DNA from: Globisporangium splendens
Lineage: Eukaryota; Oomycota; Peronosporomycetes; Pythiales; Pythiaceae
DNA: 64,000 bases
Assembly (NCBI GenBank): GCA_006386115.1
Contig: VFIW01000070.1
Span: forward strand, 62,001 to 126,000
Reading direction: 5' to 3'
Under the pieces are notes generated by a model. That model did no database searches. It worked only from the letters and a program-made list of their open reading frames with translations, and was not told the origin of the DNA. Shown piece after piece: positions 43,071 through 53,240 of the stretch (its first letter is position 1; each line of letters opens with the position of its first letter). The translations under genes were made by a program, and so were the position numbers.

Positions 43071-45488
43071 TTACGGTACGTCGGCGTCGAGTTCGCGCTT
43101 GATCTCGTCAAGGATCTTCGTTTGGTTGGCGATCGCGCTCCTCACGTCCGTTATCGAGAGTCTGCTGCCCGCCTGCGAGTGCATCCGCGACCACGACGAC
43201 GCGGACGACAACGTGGCCGAGTTTGTCGGCGAGTTCGACGGCGACCACAGCATCCGCTTGTGGCTCAGCTTCTTGTCCATTAGCATTGTTGTTGTTGTCT
43301 GTGGGTCGTCGACAACGGACGCCGCTTCGGTCGAGGAAAGCGGTGACACTGGCGGTGAAAGCGTCGTCACGAGGTGCTCGCGAAACAGGATCTCGCTCTG
43401 CACACTCGATGCGCGCTGTTCCAACAGCACGACGCTGCTTCCATCATCGCCGTAGTCATCATCGTTATCATCGTCATCGTCCTCATCGTCGCTATCGCCA
43501 CCGCTAACGATATTGTTTTGCAAGTCGAAGAGATGGTCTGGGTTGAACCCCGAGAGCGAATCCATCGACACGCCGTGATCGCCGTGGCGCTGCAGCAAAT
43601 CGGTCTCATGATGATGGTCCGCGAGCAGCAAGTGGTCGGGCGTCACGGCGGGAGCGACGACAATGGGACGGTACTCAAGTTCCTCGGGAGGCACAAAGTC
43701 GCCGTCATCGTCGTCATCGTCGTCGTCGTCTTCCGCGCCTCCGCCGTAGCCGCCGTGGACCACTGCCATGGCCGACGGCTTCGTGTCGTCGTCGTCGTCG
43801 TCGTCCACTCTGTTCTCACGCTTCATTTCCTCCTCGTCGTCGCCGTGCTGCTCAATGATCGCTCGCACCTCGGACGACGTCAACGACGACTCGCGATGTG
43901 GACCCGTGGTCAAGAGCTCTTTCTCGCCGCTGCTGTTCCCACTGCTGCTCTGCTTGTCATCTCCTTTCGATGAACTCGCACCATCCGTACCAACTCCTCG
44001 CTGACTGTCTCGTTCTGGTGTCAGTGTCCGTAGCTCTTCGAATTTAGACACGAACTCGCTTTGCCACTCACGCGCCACGGTGATGTCCGTGTCGACGTCG
44101 GTGTCATCAGTCGACTCGCGTCGGTAGTTGTGCCAGTTCGTGCTGTTGTTATGCATAATGGTCTTGAGATCCATGCAGCGGAGACACACTTTGCCCATAG
44201 TGACGTACGCATTAGCGGACGCATCGCTGCCTCGCTTCCGCGTGCGCCGTTTTCGCGACGTCTTGGTGGTCCACGACCCTGCGTCCTTTACATCCGCAGC
44301 GCTGTTGGAACGATCAGCAACAGCCACTGCTGGCGCCGACCCTCTGCGGCCGACGTTCAACTGCGTGTACGCCGTGCACTCGCTGCAGATCACTTCGCCA
44401 CAGGACCGACAGTGGTGCTTGGGTCGCCGTACGAGCTGGAACTTCTTGTTGCATACGTAGCAAGCGGAACGTTCTTCATTTGGCACCCACTCGACGGCCA
44501 TGTCGAGTGGCGCGCCGCCGCTACCGCCCATGTGCGAAATCCCGCCCGAGGACACGGTGATGTGCACCGCAGGTCCCTGAAGCCCTTCGTCGTGATCCAG
44601 TTTCTGGGCTGCAGCCCAGAACTTTTTCAGGTACAGCTGCGTGATCCACGCTGGCAGACTTCCATTCAGACACGATCGGCCCTTCACACTCATGTTCAGC
44701 ACTGGTTTCTCGGGCGTGCTGTATTTCTCGTCGACCCAGAACACGAATGAATTTTCAACGTGGCCACGCGTGAGCCCAAAGTACGAGTCCTTGCCCCCGT
44801 ACGCGCGGATGTTGATCGATTGCACAACGCTGTACAAGATGCGCTTGCCGTCATGCGTCACGTGGGTGCCCGTGTGCTCGAGGAACACGAAGTCGCGACT
44901 CGAGACCAGTTTCTTCAACGGCGACTTGAGCGCGAGCCACCGGATGCCAATGTACCAGAACGGATCATCCAGGGTCGCGCCTTCGAGCGTCGCCAAAGTA
45001 CAGCAGTCGAGACACGCAGAGCCGTAGATGTTGGCGTAATGCATGCGCACGTCCTGCGTGTTCTCGCAGTAGAGCGTGTTCATGACGTCTTCGAGGGAGT
45101 ACGGCACCTTGGAGTGGCCCATGAAGCACTGCGTCGTGGACGGCGGCGGCGAGTTCGGCATCGCCTGGTGGCTTGGCTTGTCGCGCTCCTTCCTGCCCGG
45201 CTGCTGCTGCTGGTGGTAGTTGTAGTCTTCGTAGTTCCGATTGACGCGTTTGCTGCTGCTCTTGGTGAACAGGTAGCTGTTCAACGTGGAGGACGCGAGC
45301 TTCCACCCGTCTTTCTCGGCTGCCACGATGTTGCGGCCCCACGTCGGGCCGTCGCGCACGATCTCCTGGGACATCTGCGTCACGTACGCGCGCAGTTCGT
45401 CATGCTGCTCGCGTGAGATGTGGATCTTCGGGAGATCACGGTCGGCCACGGGGAACACGGTGGGCGGGCGTCGATGCTTCTTCGCCAT
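43071..45488 (-). CDS. START-like plus FYVE zinc-finger protein, paralogue 1
   Basis: A single exon of 805 aa starts at ATG 45488. Residues about 20-300 resemble the START-like lipid-binding region found in large oomycete FYVE families (DPFWYIGIRWLALKSP, VVQSINIRAYGGKDSYFGL). A FYVE domain spans about 336-440: CYVC, RRPKHHCRSCG, CSEC and a final CLRC. About 45 extra basic residues are inserted between the third and fourth cysteine pairs. The WxxD motif is WVPN here, so PI3P binding may be altered. The C-terminal half is acidic and low-complexity, with long Asp runs, and ends in a predicted helix. Such proteins are thought to link membranes and lipid signalling; cellular role unknown. It forms a tandem pair with the gene at 47127-48956. 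Confidence 0.85.
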   Translation of the reverse strand: MAKKHRRPPTVFPVADRDLPKIHISREQHDELRAYVTQMSQEIVRDGPTWGRNIVAAEKDGWKLASSTLNSYLFTKSSSKRVNRNYEDYNYHQQQQPGRKERDKPSHQAMPNSPPPSTTQCFMGHSKVPYSLEDVMNTLYCENTQDVRMHYANIYGSACLDCCTLATLEGATLDDPFWYIGIRWLALKSPLKKLVSSRDFVFLEHTGTHVTHDGKRILYSVVQSINIRAYGGKDSYFGLTRGHVENSFVFWVDEKYSTPEKPVLNMSVKGRSCLNGSLPAWITQLYLKKFWAAAQKLDHDEGLQGPAVHITVSSGGISHMGGSGGAPLDMAVEWVPNEERSACYVCNKKFQLVRRPKHHCRSCGEVICSECTAYTQLNVGRRGSAPAVAVADRSNSAADVKDAGSWTTKTSRKRRTRKRGSDASANAYVTMGKVCLRCMDLKTIMHNNSTNWHNYRRESTDDTDVDTDITVAREWQSEFVSKFEELRTLTPERDSQRGVGTDGASSSKGDDKQSSSGNSSGEKELLTTGPHRESSLTSSEVRAIIEQHGDDEEEMKRENRVDDDDDDDTKPSAMAVVHGGYGGGAEDDDDDDDDDGDFVPPEELEYRPIVVAPAVTPDHLLLADHHHETDLLQRHGDHGVSMDSLSGFNPDHLFDLQNNIVSGGDSDDEDDDDDNDDDYGDDGSSVVLLEQRASSVQSEILFREHLVTTLSPPVSPLSSTEAASVVDDPQTTTTMLMDKKLSHKRMLWSPSNSPTNSATLSSASSWSRMHSQAGSRLSITDVRSAIANQTKILDEIKRELDADVP

Positions 45489-47126
45489 GACTTCTCAGCT
45501 GATACCTTCAGATACGATAAATGATTTCAAAATGGATGCTGCGCTCACCAGAGAGATGATATTACTACCTCTATGTAGGTAGGCAGGTAGGTAGTTTCGT
45601 GACGTGGGACTCGCGCGTCTACTCTTTCTCCTTCAGGAATCGATTGACTGGAGGACAAGAGAGCGTCGCGCTCACAGGCTCACGCAGATATATATTTATC
45701 CACACGTTCCTGCTAATCGCGTACGCGGCTTCCGATGCGCTTGAGCTGCTTGCGCTGCCTGCCGCACGAGGAGCTTCACGCGGTCAGTCGCTCGCGCGGA
45801 CTCGCGGTACAATGCTACGACTGGGTGAGCGAGCGCGAATGAGTGGCTGGGGAACAGAGACGAGGGGAAGTGGCGACGTGCGTGCGGGGGCTTTCGGGAA
45901 TGGTGCCGCGCGCGCGGGAAGGAGGGAGTGATCCGAGGAGAACGTCGCCCGCCACGTTAGAGGCTCATAGCGGCACTGACGACGCTGCAGTCTCAGCGAT
46001 TCGGACTTAAGCGGGTGAATGAAAGCGCGATTCGTGGGTACGTGCGAATAAGCATGTTTACTCAAAGTCGGGTGCTTCATTGTTTATTTTATCATCATGT
46101 GGTAAAGATGTGGGGTGGATTTTGGTCTCCGTGTCATGAAGTTCCCAAGCAAAGTAGTGGAGCGAGTCACAGGATCGTGAGGGAGGGCAGAGCAGTGACG
46201 CCGAGATCGGCACGGGAGAGCTGCAAAGACGGCGTGTCTCGAGCAAATAGCAAACGCGAAAACAGGCTGGTTGCCTGATCAGCCGAGGTAGGCTGACTCA
46301 GCGGACTTGTACTGAAAGAACGCTGCAGCATGAGTCGAGCGCCATTGAAGTTTGTTTGTGTTGAACAATGCAGTGATCTTCACGAATAGCAGTCTGGTCG
46401 CGCTGAAAATGGGCAAGGCGCTCAGTTCGGTTTAATGTTTCTCGATTACCGAACAGTGGGCTAGGCGCTCACTCTGCAGTGTCGAGTTTATTTTTGTGTA
46501 CACGCAAACTGATTTCCGACATCATGAAGCGCCCACTTTACTCACGATAATACCTATTTGCATACATTTCGAGCAATCACACCCTACTTGGGAAAAAGAT
46601 GGCTGACTGACGCTGATTGACGACAACGCGACGGATAGATATGTCGCGTCGTACATTGCGCATCCCTCTTCCCACAAACATCACTTCGCGTCTGCTTGGT
46701 GAATAAAAAGCACATTTGAATGCACTCAATTATCAGTTCTCACAATCTCATAGTATAGAAAATACATCTCAAAATATTCTAGTGGTATCGTGTATGGATG
46801 TATTATAAACTATCACATCATCCCTACATTTTTCTCCCGCAGATTTCTCTGCAGCCTGTCAAAAGGCATACTGCAGACTCTCTAGGACTCATTCTCAGCC
46901 ACTTCCATCGATTTCAATGCCAAAAACGAACTATTAAACAGAATTACGAGGTGGATGGTTGCTTGCCCGTCGAGTGACTGCTGTCGGTACTGCTTGCTAT
47001 AATGTCGCGCACACCACATGCGCCTGCTACTTTGCTGCGAATCTTGGTGGTCTGGGGAAGAACCAGCCGCTAAGACGGGAGCCTGCATCTCTCTAGAGGA
47101 GTGTTGACTGCACACACGCGTCGCGC
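45489..47126. other. Intergenic region between FYVE-START paralogues
   Basis: No gene is supported. A gtaggtaggcaggtaggtag short repeat lies at about 45574-45593, just upstream of paralogue 1. Confidence 0.5.
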
Positions 47127-48956
47127 TCACCGGGAGCGGCTCTTGTTGATCGTGTGCGCGTCGAGCGCGCGCTGGAGGTCGTCCAGCAGCTTGGCTTGCT
47201 CGGCGATCGAGTGCTTCACCTCGGCGATGGAGAGGATGCGCTCTCCGTTTGCGAGCACGACGGACGACGACGCGGAGCTGGTCGACGAGTTGGATCGCGG
47301 CACGAGCGCTATCGAGTCGCTCTCGTACGCGTACTTGCCGCTCATGCGCAGAGGCGCGCTCGACTCGGCGAAGAGGTGGTCCGCGTCGAAGCGGCTCACA
47401 GAGCTCCCGAGATCTGGTTGCGCCAGTGTGGAGTAGTTTACCGGGATGCCCGGGTAGAATTGGATGTCTTCATCGCTTTCCAGACTGCCGCCTTCGCTGC
47501 CGTTGAAACACGAACCGTCCACGCTGCTCATGCGTGCGAGTGGGTACACGCCCACAGCGTGCTCGCCACCACTACCTTGACTACGATTAGAGCTACTTTG
47601 GGAGGATGGCCCCTGCGAGTGCGGCACATCGTACACGATTTCGCTGTTGCCGCTTATGCTGCCTCGCGACGGCTCCAGGACCGAATCTTGGGCGCTGTTT
47701 ATGCTTCGACGGGTTCCCTTCCCCTCGATGCATCGGTGGCACACTTTGCCGATGATCATTTGCGGCTCGTTCGCGCTGTTCTGGTTTCGGTCGTCGCCGT
47801 GCACCGATCGCACGATGAGGTTGGTGTAATTCGTGCACTCGCTGCAGATCACTTCGCCGCAGGACCGGCAGTGGTGCTTGGGCCGCCGCATCATGTGGAA
47901 CTTGCGGTGGCACACGTAGCAAGCCGTGCGCACATCGTTCGGCACCCACTCGGTCGCCATCTCGAGCGGCTCGCTGCCGGTGGTGCTCTCGACGGAGGAG
48001 ATCTGACGCTGCTGCGTCTGGTGGAGGTCGGGCATCGCGAACGGCGCGTCCTTGTCGTGCACGAAGAACGTGCGCTCGGCGTTCCAGAACCGCTTGACGT
48101 ACATTTGCGCGATCCACTGTGGCAGACTGCCCTGGAGACACACGCGGCCTTTCATACACATGTTCAGGACGGGCTTCTCGACTGCGCCGCCCTTGGTGTC
48201 GTCCGGCCAGAACACCCATGCGGCTTCGACGTGAGCACGAGTAAGGCCGAAGTACGACTCCTTTCCGCCGTAGCCACGCACGTTGATCGATTGCACGATA
48301 CGAAACAGCACGCGCTGTCCGCTCGGGTTAATGTACGTTCGTGTGTGCTCCATGAAAATGAATTCACGGCTCGAGACCAGTTTTCGCGCCGGCGACTTGA
48401 GCGCGACCCACTTGATGCCAATGTACCAGAATGGATCTTCCTCGGTCGCGCCTTCGATCACCGCGAGTGAGCACGAGTCGAGACACGACGAGCCAGCCGT
48501 GCTCGAGTAGCGCAAGCGCACGTCTTCGGTGTTGTCGCTGTACAGGTTGTCCACTACGTCGTCCTGGGAACATGTGAGTCGTGCATGCGCCAAGAAGCGG
48601 TGGCCCGAGTTGGTTTGCGCGGCCATGTGACTGTATCGCTCGCCCTTGGCGCTCGTGGTGCTGGATCGGCTGGTGTTCGGGTTCCAGTCGTACTGGCTGT
48701 TCTCTCGTCGCGACGATTTCTTGGTCGCACTCTTGATGAGCAAAAAGTTGTCAGGCGCGGCCGCCTCGAGTTTCCAGCCGTCCTCCTGCGCGGCCACGAC
48801 GCTTGTGCGCCACCAGCCCGGTCCTTCCTGCACGATCTCGTCCATCATCTGCGTCGCGTACGTGCGCAGCTCGAGCGCCTGCGCGGGCGTGAGCCGGATG
48901 TTCGGGAGCTCATTCGCGGCGGCGGGGAAGAAACCGGAGGACCGGTACGACGTCAT
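47127..48956 (-). CDS. START-like plus FYVE zinc-finger protein, paralogue 2
   Basis: A single exon of 609 aa starts at ATG 48956, on the same strand as paralogue 1. The START-like region is clearly homologous (DPFWYIGIKWVALKSP, VQSINVRGYGGKESYFGL, GSLPQWIAQMYVKRFW). The FYVE domain (about 340-410) has CYVC, RRPKHHCRSCG, CSECT and CHRC, with a shorter insertion than paralogue 1 and the same WVPN in place of WxxD. The C-terminal third is Ser/Gly-rich and ends with a helical segment (SIAEVKHSIAEQAKLLDDL) also found at the end of paralogue 1 (SITDVRSAIANQTKILDEI). This suggests a conserved C-terminal coiled-coil or interaction motif. The two genes are an old tandem duplication. Confidence 0.85.
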   Translation of the reverse strand: MTSYRSSGFFPAAANELPNIRLTPAQALELRTYATQMMDEIVQEGPGWWRTSVVAAQEDGWKLEAAAPDNFLLIKSATKKSSRRENSQYDWNPNTSRSSTTSAKGERYSHMAAQTNSGHRFLAHARLTCSQDDVVDNLYSDNTEDVRLRYSSTAGSSCLDSCSLAVIEGATEEDPFWYIGIKWVALKSPARKLVSSREFIFMEHTRTYINPSGQRVLFRIVQSINVRGYGGKESYFGLTRAHVEAAWVFWPDDTKGGAVEKPVLNMCMKGRVCLQGSLPQWIAQMYVKRFWNAERTFFVHDKDAPFAMPDLHQTQQRQISSVESTTGSEPLEMATEWVPNDVRTACYVCHRKFHMMRRPKHHCRSCGEVICSECTNYTNLIVRSVHGDDRNQNSANEPQMIIGKVCHRCIEGKGTRRSINSAQDSVLEPSRGSISGNSEIVYDVPHSQGPSSQSSSNRSQGSGGEHAVGVYPLARMSSVDGSCFNGSEGGSLESDEDIQFYPGIPVNYSTLAQPDLGSSVSRFDADHLFAESSAPLRMSGKYAYESDSIALVPRSNSSTSSASSSVVLANGERILSIAEVKHSIAEQAKLLDDLQRALDAHTINKSRSR

Positions 48957-51035
48957 CGTGAGTTAGTTCTCTGCTGCTGCTTTACGTCGTACGCGTCCAC
49001 GAGACAAATGCCAGGAGCAGCGCGTGCGCAGCGCCGTTTTGGGTTGTGGCAGAAGTAGAGAAGGAGAGGGAGGCAACGAGCGACACGGACAGACAGACGC
49101 TAGCCCTCTTGCCCTTTTTGTTTGTTCTCATTCCGTGCCCCATGCAAATCAGTGCGCCACGATCAACCGTGCGTTTTTTTTTGCCCGGTACAAACTGTCA
49201 GGCTCCTTTCAGACTCAGCTTGGGGATTGCATCGCATTAGGAAACGACGCTCCTTGCAGGCTGTCATCTCGATCGATCAGTCAGCGCTGCGAGGACAGAC
49301 AGGGGAAACCCAGAGATCCCCAAGATGGATGGGCAAGGATCGGAAGCACACCAAGCAATAAGTTTACTATGGCGTTCAGTATGGCGACGTGGTAACCAGT
49401 CAGTCTCCATCGTTAGGCTGATCCAGTCAGAGCTCTGGCGTGATAGATACTATCCGATTGGCTCGGGAACCTCTAGGCAAGCAGAAAGCCCAGTACCCAT
49501 ACAAGCCTACAGTATACTGTGCAGGACAGTAGCACTCGATGGACTGACTACAGTATCAAATCTGCAAGTGTATGCTCATCCTGTCGCCACTTGGGTGCGC
49601 TCGAGTGTCGAGTGGAACGACAAAACAGGATTCCCTCCATGCAATGTCATCCCCTCTCGCATACGTCAATGCAGGCATATAAATCTTCACGGGAAGTCCT
49701 CACTGGAGACCACTCGCACTGGTTGGATCATGTCGCAGTCACACAAGATCATCTGTGGCAAAGCACAACTCTTTCGAAGATGTCGGGCTCCACGCGGGTC
49801 GTCCTGAACAACGAGCAGCGGAAGCAGGTCGTGTATTGTACACAAGCTGGAGGTCGATTTCTTTCTTTCAGTGGCATGGCGGATATCGTGCACTGTAAGC
49901 CAATGCAAATGGACGTCGCCTTTGTCCTTGTGCAGTGGCACGAGCGCAGTTATAAATTATGTTAGGTGTTATGTTTTCATGAGTGATTTTACACGGAGGG
50001 AAACCTGCACTTTCGGCATTTTGCTAGTGCGTCTGCACGTGTGGGAGACGCGCCAGCTGGGCGTGTGCAGTGCGATCGGTCGGCAAGGAAGGCTGGGTGT
50101 CGCATCGCGAAGCGAGATGGGCGAGACCCAAACGCTCGCTTGCTTGCTCGCCACGCGTGCCCGCCGTGCCCTTTCCTCGTACGACAGCCACCCCCCTCAA
50201 GCATGCTGTTGTTTGTTTTTCTTGAGCCTGCTTGTGCTCGCTTTCCTTGAGGTGGGAGCCGAGTTTCTGTGAGGCAAAGCGAGTGTCAAAACTGTAATAA
50301 CAGCGAGCAGCCAAGATGGGGGAAGCAGCCTCTCTCCATTCTGCGCCGTGATTTGTCACCGCCTCTCCAGCAAATCGTGGCTGCATTTTCGCCAGGAAGA
50401 AAGCAGTCACGCACCATCACAACGCATGCGCCAACACTCTACTGAACGAATTGACCTCTGCGTTAGGCATCCATTGTGGTGGTAGCGGGCGGTACCGGCA
50501 CACGCTGTAATGGCTCGAGGCCACGCATGACTCACGCACGGGTAGGCAGGCAGGTGGAAGAGCTCTTCTCCAGTCGCTCCTTCCACGGAGTCTGTCGCCT
50601 CGCGCGCGGGGTGCAGCCGTCGTCGATCCCAGTTGTTTGGGGTGTATGTCACAGTCGCCATGTCGAGCAACTGTACCCCCAACTGCATCATGGCATTGTG
50701 TCGCAGGAGTTGATCTCTTCACGCCAGCATACAGAGTGTCGTGGCGAGCCCATCTCCGTCCAACAGCAGCCACGCTAAATTGATTTGATTTCGCCTGCAT
50801 ACTGTAGCTTTTCACTGGACGTCACGGGGAGCTGCGAGAATTCACGAGTGTTGCAGTTGCACTTCACATTGTAAAAGCGCGCGACAAGAATGCCTGCGTG
50901 CCTAGCAATGAACTTGCTCTCTTTGCTTATACATACTTAAAAGATAGGAGGAGGCAAATCTCACTTTCAAATACAACAAAAATACCTGGGTGGGATGCTG
51001 ACGTCAGGAAGATGCTGCAGGACGTGCACCACGAC
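48957..51035. other. Intergenic region, 2.1 kb
   Basis: No supported gene. A frame around 49780-49965 starts MSGSTRVVLNNEQRKQVV, which faintly resembles a helix-turn-helix transposase N-terminus, but it ends after about 60 residues. Nothing else is recognisable. Confidence 0.45.
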
Positions 51036-52486
51036 TTAGATCATCCCGAGTTGACGGATCGTTTGGTATTGCTCTGCGAGAGGGGGGACCATTTACATGC
51101 ACACGCGTGACACAAATTTAACAAGCTCACTCCGCATATCCATTTTGGATCGTGCAAGGGGGAATGAAGAGTGTGAGGTGCCTTGACGTACCTGGGATCT
51201 CCATGAGCGCCATGATCGCAAAGCCGGCTTCCGGGTTCTTCTTGTTCATCTGCATGACGCCGTTGTACTCCACAAACTGGAAGTTGTCGAAGCGGCGAGC
51301 AGGGAGCTGGTCGTCGAATTCTTTCATCATATCCCACGGTCCATCCCCGACGCCGACCATGATGATCGCTGTGTATTCCGCCATGCATTCATTCATTCAT
51401 CCCACAACACGGTCGACATTAACTCAATGTGCAAACACACCACCCCATAGCACCAGAATGTGCATAGTGACGTACAGATTGGCCAGTTGGAGGCTTCGAC
51501 GATCGCTTGGCGCGTCTGGTCTTCGTTGGTCACTTGGCCGTCGGCGATAATGACGAGAATGTGGTATCCGCCATCGCGATCCACGGTGCGGATCGCTTCT
51601 TTGATCACTGGCGCGAAATTCGTCGGTCCCGACAGCTTCAACGTTGGCGTGAGTTCGTTATAGCGCCGCAGCACTTCGGCAAAGCCCTGACAGCCGCGGT
51701 TCGGCGTAAATGGGAAGCACCGGTCGCCTTTGGTCGCAATATCCCCGAAGCCAAATGCAGGGATAATGTTGTCATCGTCAAACGCTTCCAAGACGCGTCC
51801 AATAACCGAGATCACACTCTGGATGGAAAGCAAGAGGCGAGGGAGAGTGAGAGAGTAAACATTTGATTGCAAGCGACAATAAGAGCCTCCGATCGGAACA
51901 AACTGATCCAGCAATGCACGCACGTACTTGGTACGGGTTCATGAACACGCCCTGCGGATCGATGTCGTGCAGGCACCGCCCGCCAAAACTCTTTTCGCCA
52001 GTCCACTATATTCACCTCAACGCGCACAACGGAGCCGAGAAAAGCATAAGAACGCGTGTCTTGTGTATCCAAGTGTTTGTTTGCATGCGTACCTGGTTCG
52101 ATTTCGTGTAATCCACCTGCAACCATAACAAGAAAGCACACAGTAAGAGCCCAACCGCCGCAGGCATCGTGTCAGACAAAATCCTTCGAAAGTCTGGCCA
52201 CGTCAAGACGAAGCCTTCTTACCGCGACGATGAGGTTGGACGATTCCAAGCCAGCTTTCCGCAAATCGCTCTGCACTTCCCCTACACAAATTCCATACCC
52301 GCATATCTTCGAATGAGCTTCCGCGAGCTCTTCTCCATCATCCACCGCGTTTTTCTTCTTACCGATGGTCTCGTAGCGGTCGGGGATTGGGTGAAACCCG
52401 TGCGCGTTCGCTCGTGGTGGCATGGCCATCGCGCTGCCTGCTGCGCCTGGACGCTTCGCGACCTCTTGACTGCTGGAGCACCCCAT
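51036..52486 (-). CDS. Copine/RGLG-like vWA protein, paralogue 1
   Basis: Seven exons, 52486-52363, 52281-52223, 52116-52093, 52005-51928, 51818-51476, 51368-51192 and 51073-51036, encode about 280 aa. The start MGCSSSQ is an N-myristoylation and palmitoylation type signal, so membrane attachment is likely. The copine vWA domain follows: [19 protein letters not shown], a MIDAS motif (VDYTKSN) carried entirely by the 24-nt third exon, [32 protein letters not shown] and [13 protein letters not shown]. It ends [12 protein letters not shown]. Animal copines carry two C2 domains before this module, and plant RGLG ligases carry a RING after it; both are absent. Calcium- or Mg-dependent protein binding at the membrane is likely. 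It is head-to-head with paralogue 2. Confidence 0.88.
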
Positions 52487-52514
52487 GGTGTTGTCGAATG
52501 TGGCGCGCTTCTCA

Positions 52515-52524
52515 GGAAATGAGC
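52515..52524 (-). promoter_or_regulatory. Oomycete Inr-like element of copine paralogue 1
   Basis: On the minus strand GCTCATTTCC exactly matches the first ten positions of the oomycete Inr core, about 30 nt upstream of the ATG. Confidence 0.45.
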
Positions 52525-53192
52525 GCCATCTTCGTCCGTCGCTTCGTTTGGCTTGTGCGTCACATGTGCGAATCACCGAACCCACTTGATCATTCTCCAA
52601 CAAGGGACTGCACTTGCAAATTGTAAGGATGCCATGTCCCGAATTAAAGTTTGGTTCGGGACAGATGTGTTTCTAGGACACTTCTCAGTTCACCTGAACA
52701 CTCAAAATGCATCTCTTTAAAAGGGTAAAAGTTAATAAAGCTATGCTCTATGAAGGGTTTCACATTGATTTGATAGAAAGTCCTCTATAAATAGATTACA
52801 TTTATGGATCATTTTGAAAAGGGCATTAGAATTAATTCGTTCGTCTGTTGAAGGTTCGATTGCAATCTTTCGAAATAATAGTTGTGGATTCTTGCGTGAG
52901 TGTGTGTCGCGCTTCCATTTAATTGCCATCGGGTATACAAACTTCAAGTTGCCTTGACTGGATCCACTGTGTACCCATTGCCACTGGGTGTACACTTTAA
53001 CCCATATACCCAGTGTTCATGTTGGCGCGTCCAGCTGCTTCCGCTCATGCTGAATCCCTTGCGACAGTGCAACACATGTGCCATGCACGCATGTGTGTAC
53101 CCAGCGACATACCCACAATGGCATCTGCTGGCGGCACAAAGAACAGAAAATCCTTCCATAGAGCCACTCAAAGGACAGCGTGCGTCGTCCAT

Positions 53193-53211
53193 TCACTTCA
53201 GTCGCACATTT
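53193..53211 (+). promoter_or_regulatory. Oomycete Inr-like element of copine paralogue 2
   Basis: tcacttcagtcgcacattt fits YCAYTYY followed by CAWTTT-like sequence, 30-48 nt before the ATG at 53241. Confidence 0.4.
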
Positions 53212-53240
53212 GCCCTTCTGTCTTCTACACGCTGCGTCGC

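Noticed and set aside
45574..45593. gtag-type short repeat near START-FYVE gene, also near 21855 and 50535
   Set aside because: Short tetranucleotide repetition; too simple to distinguish from chance or slippage.
47154..48470. 438-aa open frame on the plus strand
   Set aside because: It is antisense to the START-FYVE paralogue 2 and has no recognisable domain.
49519..49965. Possible helix-turn-helix transposase fragment
   Set aside because: Only a faint resemblance over about 20 residues, no catalytic domain, no terminal repeats found.
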